Below are positions 1-6,950 of a stretch of DNA of 11,386 nt, piece by piece. The notes below the pieces were generated by a model. The model ran no database searches. It was not told where the DNA came from and saw nothing but the letters and a program-made list of their open reading frames with translations. The translations under genes and the position numbers were made by a program. The DNA comes from a bacterium UBA6115 (lineage in GTDB: Bacteria; Bacillota_A; Clostridia; Christensenellales; Aristaeellaceae), in the NCBI GenBank assembly GCA_002428405.1, contig DIWD01000004.1, forward strand, positions 9,264 to 20,649. Reading direction: 5' to 3'. The first letter of the stretch is position 1. Every line of letters begins with the position of its first letter.

Positions 1-1085
1 ACGGCGAAATAGCGGATGAGGATGAGCTTTTCACCCATTTTGATCCAAAAGTCCTCCTGGTCCTTTTTCCCCGCTCGCAGATCCTCCACGATTTTCTCCA
101 CGATGTGCACGCTGGCCGGCGGGTGGCAGTTCTTCACGTCCCGGCCCAGCACCGACACCGTGCGGGGAAACACCCTTTCGCGCCCCTGGGAGAAGTAGCG
201 CACCTTGTTGTCCCTGTCCACAAAGGTGATGTCAATGGGAAGGGCGTTGAGCAGGGCGCTGAGTTCCTCTGCGTTGAAGGAGCCGGTGGGCAGCCGGATG
301 CCGCCTTCCTCCCCCTTTTCCTGTTCGGGTTGAACAGGGGCTTTCCCGCCTGCAAAGACAGGCGGCGGGTCGATCAGGAACCAGCCGAACTCCGGCGTAT
401 CCTGTGCGATCTGTTTCCACTCCTGCCCGCTCAGCTTTTCCTTCAGGATGGGCAGCATGATGTTCTCCTCCTTGAACGCCATGTCCTCCAGCCGGACCAG
501 CGCCTTTTCAAGCGCGGCGGTCTCCCCCCGCTCCAGGTCCGCCAGGGCCTTTTTCACCTCCGCGCGGATCTCGTCGTCAACACCCCACATCACCTTGGGC
601 GGAGCGGTCACGCCGTGCTTCTCCATGTAGGGGAAGAAGAGGTTCTCCTTCACTTTGTAATGGGTGTCAATGCCGGACAGTATCCCCGCCAAAGTGCGCA
701 GAGAGTAAAACCGGTTCCCCGCCTGCGGGGCGTTCAGTTCCCTGCGGATCTCCGCCGTCAGCGCCATGAGGGCCTCGTTCTCATCCTTCAGGGTGCGGGC
801 GGGGTGTCCGGGGACCTCATGCGCGGTTTCCGGCGCGTGGATCTCCTCAATGGAGCCCTTGAACACCGCGGCGTGCACGTCGCACAGGCTCTGTACTTCC
901 GCGACCGTGGTGCCTTCCCTGATGAGGGCTTGCTCCGCCTGGGATATTTCCTCCGCGCTCACGTGCCCGAAGACGGCAGCGAACTCCTCCCGCACCTCCT
1001 CCACGGTGTGTCCCGCGTGCAGTTTCCTGATGATGTCCTTCAGTTTGTTCTTCCGGTACTCCCGGTTGTTGATGTCGGCGCTCAT
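1..1085 (-). CDS. DUF438 / hemerythrin / PAS domain protein (C-terminus off the window)
   Basis: A minus-strand frame starts at an ATG at 1085, preceded at 6 nt by AGGAGG, and stays open for 361 codons to the window edge, so the carboxyl end is missing. Residues ~5-75 match the DUF438 type (KLKDIIRKLHAGHTVEEV). Residues ~90-220 form a hemerythrin-like four-helix region with likely metal ligands H94 (PGHPARTLKDENEAL), H142 and E147 (THYKVKENLFFPYMEKHG) and E206/E207 (FKEENIMLPIL). Residues ~270 onward begin a PAS domain (LPIDITFVDRDNKVRYFS) carrying the family's conserved NCHPP at 319-323. No signal peptide or membrane segment is seen, so it is probably cytoplasmic. Families of this architecture are thought to sense or bind oxygen, nitric oxide or redox state, but to my knowledge the biochemical role is unsettled. 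The domain call is firm; the function is inference. Confidence 0.9.
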   Translation of the reverse strand, partial: MSADINNREYRKNKLKDIIRKLHAGHTVEEVREEFAAVFGHVSAEEISQAEQALIREGTTVAEVQSLCDVHAAVFKGSIEEIHAPETAHEVPGHPARTLKDENEALMALTAEIRRELNAPQAGNRFYSLRTLAGILSGIDTHYKVKENLFFPYMEKHGVTAPPKVMWGVDDEIRAEVKKALADLERGETAALEKALVRLEDMAFKEENIMLPILKEKLSGQEWKQIAQDTPEFGWFLIDPPPVFAGGKAPVQPEQEKGEEGGIRLPTGSFNAEELSALLNALPIDITFVDRDNKVRYFSQGRERVFPRTVSVLGRDVKNCHPPASVHIVEKIVEDLRAGKKDQEDFWIKMGEKLILIRYFA

Positions 1086-1127
1086 GGTTTCCTCCTGTCA
1101 TGCTGTCCTGTTTTTTTCTATACATGG

Positions 1128-1168
1128 AATATACCTCGGGGAGGGCCGCCTGTGTGTCCTGTGTCACA
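1128..1168 (-). promoter_or_regulatory. Candidate Crp/Fnr-family site and promoter of the DUF438-hemerythrin-PAS gene
   Basis: Read on the minus strand, 1168-1153 is TGTGA-CACAGG-ACACA. This is nine of ten conserved bases of the TGTGA-N6-TCACA palindrome used by many Crp/Fnr-family regulators. Downstream, TATATT (1133-1128) is a good -10 box, while the -35 position (CACACA) is poor. The palindrome centre lies 27.5 bp from the first base of the -10, that is near -40, which is close to the usual class II activator position of -41.5. A weak -35 with an upstream activator site is the expected arrangement. The regulator is not in the window. Confidence 0.45.
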
Positions 1169-1342
1169 AAATGATGTTTATTTCTTCAGGACAGGCCTGC
1201 CTGATGATGCTGAATTCCACATCTGTCCGGATGGTCACCGCGGGCCTGGCCGCCGGGTTCGTTTTCGAGGCCTCGTTTCTTTGAAAACGCGGTTATTACA
1301 TCAGGAAAACATCGGCGAAGCTCTCTGTCTGTGAACATGTGC
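1169..1342. other. Central part of the divergent intergenic region; no convincing gene
   Basis: Together with its flanking promoters this fills the 344-base gap between two divergent genes. On the minus strand two short frames overlap: one begins MFTDRELRRCFPDVITAFSK (ATG near 1338) and the other ends VTIRTDVEFSIIRQACPEEI before a stop at 1166-1164. They lie in different frames, and the second has no ATG and no ribosome binding site. They could be a decayed small gene with a frameshift, or chance. Confidence 0.3.
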
Positions 1343-1369
1343 TTGGATTTATAAATGAAAAGGTATAAA
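1343..1369 (+). promoter_or_regulatory. Possible promoter of the repeat-protein gene
   Basis: TTGGAT (1343-1348) and TATAAA (1364-1369) are separated by 15 bp, within an AT-rich stretch unlike the surrounding GC-rich sequence. It lies about 60 bp before the chosen start codon. The -10 is good, while the -35 and spacing are weak, so the exact position is uncertain. Confidence 0.35.
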
Positions 1370-1429
1370 TTATATGCAGGCAGGCTTCCCAAACATGCAG
1401 TATGTAACGATGGAAAAGGGAGAATATCA

Positions 1430-2362
1430 ATGGATAAATCAGTTCATGATTGCTATGGCAAGGCACGCGCCTTCCTCTGGCGCAACGCCCGGCCGGTTGA
1501 CCTTGCCCGGTGGCAGACCCACTTTGAAGGCGGCGGGAAAGATGCCGTATTGACCGCGCTGTCCTTCTATCAAAACGAGGACGGCGGATTCGGCCACGCG
1601 CTGGAGACGGACGCGTGGAACCCTCATTCTTCCCCCATCCAGACCTGGGCCGCGGCAGAGATCCTGCGGGAGATCAATTTTACACACAGCGCCCATCCCA
1701 TCATCCAGGGTATTCTGCGCTATCTGTACAGCGGAAAAGACTTCAACGGGCATTTCTGGTCCAACACAGTAGAAACCAACAACGATTACCCCCATGCCCC
1801 CTGGTGGCAGACCGGCAGCCAGAGCACCAGCCACCACAATTACAACCCCACCGCCTGCATGGCCGGGTTCATTCTGCGTTTCTCGCCTTCAGGCAGCGCC
1901 CTGCCGGAGCTTGGCCGACATATTGCAAAGGAAGCCTATGGATCCTTCATGGCAGGGGATCTGCTGGGGGACATGCACACGGCAAAATGCTTTGTCCGTC
2001 TGATGGAATACGCGCAGGATGCGGGAAACCCTGCTCAGATGGACCTTGACGCTTTCCGCGGGAAACTGATAAAGCAGGTCAGCCACATCCTCACCCGGGA
2101 CACCTCGCTCTGGCAGGGCGGCTATGTTTGCAAGCCGTCGCAGTTCATCAGCGGCCGCGACAGCATCTTTTTCCAGGAGAACAGGGAACTGGCCGAATAT
2201 GAATGTGACTTTATCCTTGGCAGCCAACAGGAGGACGGCTCCTGGGCGGTTCCCTGGGGCTGGGGAGCGTATGAGGAGGAGTGGTCCATCAGCAAAAACT
2301 GGTGGAAATCGGACATCATCATCCGGAACATGCTCTATCTGAAAGGGCTTGGAAAGTATTAG
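1430..2362 (+). CDS. Prenyltransferase/squalene-oxidase-repeat (alpha/alpha-toroid) protein of unknown role
   Basis: 310 residues. I chose the ATG at 1430 because AAAAGGGAG sits just upstream; an in-frame ATG at 1355 would add 25 residues that look like untranslated leader. Two QW-like repeats stand near the ends: QNEDGGFG (48-55) and QQEDGSW followed by AVPWGWG (266-279). Between them are many Trp, His and Tyr residues (PWWQTGSQSTSHHNYNP, 124-140) and predicted helices, as in alpha/alpha-barrel terpenoid-cyclase-like folds. The DxDD acid motif of class II terpene cyclases is absent, and there is no signal peptide or membrane segment, so cyclisation of squalene is unlikely. Related conserved proteins are usually left as hypothetical. 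It converges on the GH28 gene with only 11 bp between the stop codons and no terminator there. The same fold is used by some carbohydrate-active enzymes, so a link to the sugar locus is possible but unproven. Confidence 0.8.
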   Translation: MDKSVHDCYGKARAFLWRNARPVDLARWQTHFEGGGKDAVLTALSFYQNEDGGFGHALETDAWNPHSSPIQTWAAAEILREINFTHSAHPIIQGILRYLYSGKDFNGHFWSNTVETNNDYPHAPWWQTGSQSTSHHNYNPTACMAGFILRFSPSGSALPELGRHIAKEAYGSFMAGDLLGDMHTAKCFVRLMEYAQDAGNPAQMDLDAFRGKLIKQVSHILTRDTSLWQGGYVCKPSQFISGRDSIFFQENRELAEYECDFILGSQQEDGSWAVPWGWGAYEEEWSISKNWWKSDIIIRNMLYLKGLGKY

Positions 2363-2373
2363 CAATCCTTCAT

Positions 2374-3933
2374 TTAATCCGTGATGAAATGATCCACGCC
2401 TTCCAGTTCCGCCTCATCCCCGGCCACCCCTTCAAAGGTCACGTCCTTCATCAGCAGGGTGCGGACATTCAGGGCGATAACGCCGCGCCTGACAATGTCA
2501 AGAAGCCCGTCAGCCATGGCCGGCTGCGCGGGGAGGGCGTCATCAGAAAAGGCGAATCGGGCATTGATCAGTTCAACACTTCCGATCTTGCTTTCCGGCA
2601 GGCCCAGCAGGTACGCCGCCGCCAGTTTGCATCCCACTGCCCGCACGTCCCTGAAGACAATGCTTCCGATGGAAGGCGTACGGAGGTCGGCAGGAAGCGG
2701 CTCCCTGCTCTGCACGTAGTCTGAATGGCCATCCGGGTCACAGGAATAGAAAGAATTCACGGTAAGCGGTGTGGCGACGTTCTCCATCCTGACCCGTTCA
2801 AAGGTGATGCCGTCGATCCTCCCCCCGCTGCCCCGGCCGCGGCGGGTCTTGACGCGCAGCGCGCGGTCCGTGTCCCGCATCAGGCAGTCATGCACCAGCA
2901 CGTCGCGCACCCCGCCGGACATCTCGCTGCCGATGGTAACGCCCCCGTGTCCCTTCTCCATCAGGCAGTGCATGATTTCGATCCCCTCGCACGGCGTTTT
3001 GTACCGGCTCCCCATAAACAGTTTGCCTGACTTGATCGCGACGCAGTCGTCCCCGACTGAAAACCGCATTCCCGCAGCCAGCACGCCGGAGCAGCTTTCC
3101 GGGTTCAGCCCGTCCGTGTTGGGGCTGTCCTCCGGCGAATCCACCTGCACGTTCAAGAAGCGCAGGTCGCTTGAATAATAGGGATGCAGGTTCCAGGAAG
3201 GGCTGTTGCGCACCGTGAGGCCCTGGACGGTGACATTCCGGCAGCGGTTGAAAAACAGCATCCGCCCCCGCCGCGCGCCGCCCTTCTTCTCTTTGGGTTC
3301 ATCCCACCAACCCGCCAGATGCGCCTGGCCGTCCAGCACTCCCTCGCCGCAGATTTCAATGTCTTCCGCTGAAATCCCGTTGAGCAGGGCGGCGTGCATG
3401 TCCAGCGGGTTGCCTTCCCAGGTGCCCAGGTTGAGCTCGTTTTGCTCATCCCAGCTCTGCAGCATCCCCGGCAGGACGGGGCTTTTCCCAATGTCAGGCT
3501 GCAGCAGCAGGGTTGCGCCTTTCTCCAGCTCAAGCCGCAGATGGCTTTTCAGAAAAAGCGGTGAAATTAAGAAGGTCCCCCGCGGGATGAGCACGCGGCT
3601 CTCCACCGGGCAGCATGAAATGGCAGCCTGGATGGCAGGCGTATCGTCATGCAGGCCGTCGCCCTTCGCCCCGAACGCCCGAACATTGAGCGTGAACCGC
3701 TCGCGCTTTGTCGTAAACTGAATCTGCGCAAGCGTTTCACCACAAAGTTGCGCCTCCAGGCGGTAGCCGGTCTCCGGCAGCAGCCCAAACAGCGAGTGCA
3801 CCGCTGTTGCGGCCGGGCCCCGGTCCTCCCCGTTCAGGCGCAGAGAATAGGGCTGTTCCGTATGGTACAGCCCGCCGTCTTTCAGCCGCACGCAGGCGCT
3901 GCGGGCAGACAGCCACAGCAGTTCTATATCCAT
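2374..3933 (-). CDS. Glycoside hydrolase family 28 (polygalacturonase / rhamnogalacturonidase-like), intracellular
   Basis: 519 residues. Residues 1-~78 form a beta-rich, fibronectin-III-like leader ending QIQFTTKRERF. NVRAFGAKGDGLHDDTPAIQ (83-102) opens the right-handed beta-helix as in pectate-lyase-superfamily proteins. All four GH28 active-site blocks are present: NTDG (272-275), GDD (294-296, in SVGDDCVAIKSG), GHGG (328-331, in EKGHGGVTIGSE) and RVK (360-362, the family's RIK position). The family hydrolyses alpha-1,4-galacturonosyl or galacturonosyl-rhamnosyl bonds with inversion, the acids being the Asp of NTD and the Asp pair. There is no signal peptide, so it should act in the cytosol on imported oligosaccharides, probably as an exo-enzyme. 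It is the last gene of the cluster; its ATG is 1 nt after the permease stop and its ribosome binding site AAGGGA lies inside the permease end. Homogalacturonan versus rhamnogalacturonan cannot be decided from sequence alone. Confidence 0.93.
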   Translation of the reverse strand: MDIELLWLSARSACVRLKDGGLYHTEQPYSLRLNGEDRGPAATAVHSLFGLLPETGYRLEAQLCGETLAQIQFTTKRERFTLNVRAFGAKGDGLHDDTPAIQAAISCCPVESRVLIPRGTFLISPLFLKSHLRLELEKGATLLLQPDIGKSPVLPGMLQSWDEQNELNLGTWEGNPLDMHAALLNGISAEDIEICGEGVLDGQAHLAGWWDEPKEKKGGARRGRMLFFNRCRNVTVQGLTVRNSPSWNLHPYYSSDLRFLNVQVDSPEDSPNTDGLNPESCSGVLAAGMRFSVGDDCVAIKSGKLFMGSRYKTPCEGIEIMHCLMEKGHGGVTIGSEMSGGVRDVLVHDCLMRDTDRALRVKTRRGRGSGGRIDGITFERVRMENVATPLTVNSFYSCDPDGHSDYVQSREPLPADLRTPSIGSIVFRDVRAVGCKLAAAYLLGLPESKIGSVELINARFAFSDDALPAQPAMADGLLDIVRRGVIALNVRTLLMKDVTFEGVAGDEAELEGVDHFITD

Positions 3934-3934
3934 A

Positions 3935-4816
3935 TCATCCCTTCAGCGAGCCGGCGGAAATGCCCTCGACAAACCTGCGCTGCGCCAGGAAAAAAACAGC
4001 CAGCGAGGGGAGAATGGAAATCAATGATACCGCCAGCACACGGTTCCACTCAAAGCCGGTGTCAGCGTCCATGGAAAGCTTCACATAGATGGTGGCCGGG
4101 TAGCGCGAGGGCGTATTCACATACAGCAGGGGACCCATGAAGTCATTGCTGGACCACATGAACTGGAACAGCGCCACGGAAATCAGCGCCGGGGACAGCA
4201 TGGGCACAATGATCTTGGTGAGCGTCTGGAAAGAGTTGCAGCCGTCAATCGTAGCCGCCTCATCCAGTTCCCGGGGGATGCTGCGCAGAAACTGGATCAG
4301 CAGGAAGACGAAATACGTCTCCGACGCGAACAGCGCGGGCAGGACCAAGGGCAGGTAGACGGGCGAATCCACCCAGCCCAGGCGCGTGTACATCAGAAAT
4401 TGCGGCACATTCAGCACCACCTGCGGCAGGAAAAGCGTACTCATCAGCAGGGCGAAAAGGAACTTGCCCCCCTTGAAGCGGAAGCGCGCGAAGCCGTACG
4501 CGGTCAGGGTGCTGGAGAGAAGGGTGAACAAAACCCTGGGGATAACGATCAGATAGGTGTTGCGCATCGCCTTCCACAGGTTGATGTCGCCGCCGTAGCT
4601 TTTCACCGCGTTGATGTAGCCGTCCAGGGTCGGCGCCCTGGGGAGGATGTGGATGCCGCTGAAGATCTCGTTGTTGCTTTTGAATGTGCTGCCCACCATC
4701 CACAGCAGGGGATAGATCATGACGATGCCGACCGCGCTGAGCAGCACATAGCGTAGGACGGTCGAAAAACGCAGCCTCGTCTTTTTAGGGTGATAGGCAG
4801 GAACCGTGCCGTTCAT
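3935..4816 (-). CDS. Carbohydrate ABC transporter permease, MalG/YesQ type
   Basis: 293 residues from the ATG at 4816, chosen because GGAGGG lies 5 nt upstream and the preceding permease stops 1 nt before; an in-frame start at 4882 would overlap that gene and adds no recognisable sequence. Membrane segments are visible near 21-42, 87-108, 118-138, 153-176, 205-225 and 265-283. The cytoplasmic EAA loop that docks the ATPase is at ~183-208 (ELDEAATIDGCNSFQTL, ending IIVPMLSP); Cys replaces the usual Ala after DG. The N-terminal YPLLWMVGSTFKSNNEIF is typical of MalG-like subunits. It should pair with the adjacent MalF-like permease and the binding protein to import an oligosaccharide. Confidence 0.93.
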   Translation of the reverse strand: MNGTVPAYHPKKTRLRFSTVLRYVLLSAVGIVMIYPLLWMVGSTFKSNNEIFSGIHILPRAPTLDGYINAVKSYGGDINLWKAMRNTYLIVIPRVLFTLLSSTLTAYGFARFRFKGGKFLFALLMSTLFLPQVVLNVPQFLMYTRLGWVDSPVYLPLVLPALFASETYFVFLLIQFLRSIPRELDEAATIDGCNSFQTLTKIIVPMLSPALISVALFQFMWSSNDFMGPLLYVNTPSRYPATIYVKLSMDADTGFEWNRVLAVSLISILPSLAVFFLAQRRFVEGISAGSLKG

Positions 4817-4817
4817 T

Positions 4818-5774
4818 TCAACCCTCCCCCCTTTGCGTCTGGTCGGGGTAATAGACCCAGCGTTTCTGGCTCCAGAAGGCAAGCAGGGTCAGCGCCATGA
4901 CAATGAGGAACATCACCCAGGCCAGCGCGTTGGACAGGCCCATCTTGTAGTTCTTGATGCCCTGGTCATAGATGATCATGGACACCAGCCGGGTTGAATT
5001 GAGCGGCCCGCCGTTGGTGATGATGTAGGGCCCGTTGAACTCCTGGAATGCCTGCACGGTCTGCGTCACCAGGTTGTAGAAGATGACCGGCGTGATCAGC
5101 GGGACGGTGATGCTGAAAAACTGCCGCCATTTGCCTGCCCCGTCGATGGTGGAGGCCTCATAGAGGTCTTCGGGCACCCCTTTGAGCGCCGCCAGGAAGA
5201 TGACCATCGCCGAACCAAACTGCCACACACGAAGCAGGGATATGATAAACAGGGCAAAATCCGGGTCCGCCAGCCAGCTGGGGCCGCTGATGCCAATCAG
5301 TTTCAGCATCGAGTTGACCAGCCCGTTGTTGCGGAACAGCGCGCGCCACAGCACGGCGATGGCGACTGAGCCGCCCAGGATGGAGGGGACATAGTAGGCG
5401 GTACGGAACAGCGCGACGCCCTTGATGCGGAAATTGAGGATGTAGGCGATGAACAGCGCAGCAATCAGCTTCATCGGGACGGTCGTCAGGGCAAAGGTGA
5501 AGGTGACGCCCAGGGCCTTCATGGTGGAGCGGGAGGTGAACACCTCGACATAATTGAAGAAGCCCGATTTGCTGATGCCGTTGAACAGGTGCATATCGGT
5601 GAAGCTGTAGTACAGCGAGGAGGCGAAGGGGTAAAGCTTGAAGAAAAGAAAGCCGGCCAGCCAGGGAAGGATATACAATAACCCAATGCGCCCGGCGCTC
5701 AGCCTGCCGGCCTTGGGATTGAGCTGCGCCCGTGCCGCCAGGTCAGCTTTTCCGATTGTCGGTGCAGTATTCAA
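4818..5774 (-). CDS. Carbohydrate ABC transporter permease, MalF/UgpA/YesP type
   Basis: 318 residues. The only suitable start is TTG at 5774, with GGGAGG 8 nt upstream; no ATG or GTG lies in the right place, and the ribosome binding site abuts the GH105 stop codon, so the two genes are probably translationally linked. The N-terminal segment (GLLYILPWLAGFLFFKLYPF, 31-50) and later helices fit a six-segment MalF-like permease. The EAA loop is at ~203-229 (DLYEASTIDGAGKWRQFF, ending TVPLITP). YIITNGGPLNST near the end is typical of the UgpA/LacF branch. The gene sits between GH105 and the MalG-like partner. No ATP-binding subunit is encoded nearby, as in B. subtilis pectin systems that share the ATPase MsmX. 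Confidence 0.92.
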   Translation of the reverse strand: MNTAPTIGKADLAARAQLNPKAGRLSAGRIGLLYILPWLAGFLFFKLYPFASSLYYSFTDMHLFNGISKSGFFNYVEVFTSRSTMKALGVTFTFALTTVPMKLIAALFIAYILNFRIKGVALFRTAYYVPSILGGSVAIAVLWRALFRNNGLVNSMLKLIGISGPSWLADPDFALFIISLLRVWQFGSAMVIFLAALKGVPEDLYEASTIDGAGKWRQFFSITVPLITPVIFYNLVTQTVQAFQEFNGPYIITNGGPLNSTRLVSMIIYDQGIKNYKMGLSNALAWVMFLIVMALTLLAFWSQKRWVYYPDQTQRGEG

Positions 5775-5787
5775 GCTGTATACCTCC

Positions 5788-6876
5788 CTATACAGAATCC
5801 TGTCCCAGTGCTTCCGCGTAGGCCATCATCAGCGGCCCAACGCCCTTGGGATCATCCGCCACGACCGGTTCAGACAGGTAATAGGCCGCGGACCCGTCCC
5901 GCCGGGCCTGCCCGCCCAGTCCCGCGACCAGGCAGATATCCTTCAGCCGCGATCCCCCGGGACCGGTCACCAGTTTCCTTTTATCCAGCGCGTCAAACAC
6001 AGCGCGCCCATATGGGCCGTATTTTTCCGGGTGCAGCGCCGCGATGCGCGCGCCTTTCATCAGGGCATAGGCGGCCATCGCGCTGCCGGAAGTCTCCGAG
6101 TAATTGCCGGGAAGATCCGCCCCGTCGATCAGCTGGAAGAACAGGCCTTCCTCATTGCGCCAGAGGAGCAGGCCGCGGACCGCCTCCTGAAAGATATCCT
6201 GCAGCCGCCTCTTATGCTCATACAGCTGCTCGTCCATCGCCTCCAGGCAGTCCGCCAGCGCCATCAGGTACCAGCCCATGCTCCGCAGCCAGAAATTGGG
6301 GGAGCAGCCAGTCACCTTGTCAGCCCAGGGCTGCGCGCGCCGCTCATCATAGCCGTGCCAATAGAGTTTCTTTTCTTCGCTGAACAGGCATCGCCGCGCG
6401 TTTTCAAACTGCAGCAGGATGTCGCCCGACTGCGCTTTTCCGCCAAAGCGCATGTCATATTCCGTATAGAAAGGCAGCGCCATATACAGGCCATCCAGCC
6501 AGATCTGCCAGGGATAGATCTCCTTGTGCCAGAAACTCCCGTTTTCACATCTCGGGTGTTCGCGCAGGCGCTGCATGACAACCTCAATGGCCTTGCGCCA
6601 TTTGGGCGCGCCGGTTTCTTCATGGGCAAACAGCAGCGCCCTGCCGCTGTGAATGGAATCGATATTGTACTGCGCTGTCTCATAATTCGTGATCGTTCCG
6701 TCCGGCGCGACGACGCGGTCAAGGTAAGCGAGGACGAAGTCGCGGTAGAACGCATCCCCCGTTGCCTGATACAGGCACACGCAGCCCCTGAGGATACAGC
6801 CATCCTCATAATTCCAATAATCCTTATAGGGGGTATAGGCACAAAGGTAGTCCCTGACAAAGCGGCTCAGTTCCAT
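5788..6876 (-). CDS. Glycoside hydrolase family 105, unsaturated rhamnogalacturonyl hydrolase-like
   Basis: 362 residues from ATG 6876, with GAGGG about 5 nt upstream. The protein has the (alpha/alpha)6-barrel signature of the YteR/YesR family: WNYEDGCILRG (21-31), IYPWQIWLDGLYMALPFY (120-137), YWHGYDERR (172-180), SPNFWLRSMGWYLMALADCL (192-211) and YSETSGSAMAAYAL (259-272). D128 in WLDGLYM corresponds to the catalytic Asp143 of B. subtilis YteR, which hydrates the double bond of the delta-4,5-unsaturated galacturonic acid that lyases leave at the non-reducing end. The FWLRSMGW block has Leu where many relatives have Ala or Gly. No signal peptide is seen, so it should be cytosolic. It lies between the binding protein and the permeases, supporting a role in breaking down imported lyase products. 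Confidence 0.92.
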   Translation of the reverse strand: MELSRFVRDYLCAYTPYKDYWNYEDGCILRGCVCLYQATGDAFYRDFVLAYLDRVVAPDGTITNYETAQYNIDSIHSGRALLFAHEETGAPKWRKAIEVVMQRLREHPRCENGSFWHKEIYPWQIWLDGLYMALPFYTEYDMRFGGKAQSGDILLQFENARRCLFSEEKKLYWHGYDERRAQPWADKVTGCSPNFWLRSMGWYLMALADCLEAMDEQLYEHKRRLQDIFQEAVRGLLLWRNEEGLFFQLIDGADLPGNYSETSGSAMAAYALMKGARIAALHPEKYGPYGRAVFDALDKRKLVTGPGGSRLKDICLVAGLGGQARRDGSAAYYLSEPVVADDPKGVGPLMMAYAEALGQDSV

Positions 6877-6896
6877 GTTTCCCTCATGCTGTCATG

Positions 6897-6937
6897 AAAA
6901 AGTCGCAGGCCGCCGCCGGAAACCGGAGGCGGCCTGC
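6897..6937 (-). terminator. Intrinsic terminator between binding-protein gene and GH105
   Basis: GCAGGCCGCC (6905-6914) pairs perfectly with GGCGGCCTGC (6928-6937). Inside this, CCGG-AAA-CCGG pairs again after one G-A mismatch, giving a very stable stem. On the minus strand the stem is followed, after three bases, by five Ts (6901-6897). It begins 13 nt after the binding-protein stop and before the GH105 ribosome binding site, a common place for a partial terminator that lowers transport-membrane and enzyme expression relative to the binding protein. The 3' hairpin can also protect the upstream message. Confidence 0.85.
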
Positions 6938-6950
6938 AAAAGATGGTTGA

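Noticed and set aside
105..1334. A 409-codon plus-strand open frame opposite the DUF438-hemerythrin-PAS gene
   Set aside because: It is antisense to a protein with clear domain matches, is rich in Arg, Pro, Val and His as expected for a GC-rich shadow frame, and has no ribosome binding site.
1430..2362. Squalene-hopene or other terpene cyclase activity for the repeat protein
   Set aside because: Only two degenerate QW-like repeats, no DxDD motif, and half the usual length of about 600 residues.
5638..6897. A 419-codon plus-strand open frame opposite GH105
   Set aside because: GH105 motifs on the minus strand are unambiguous; this frame is its complement, with no family features.
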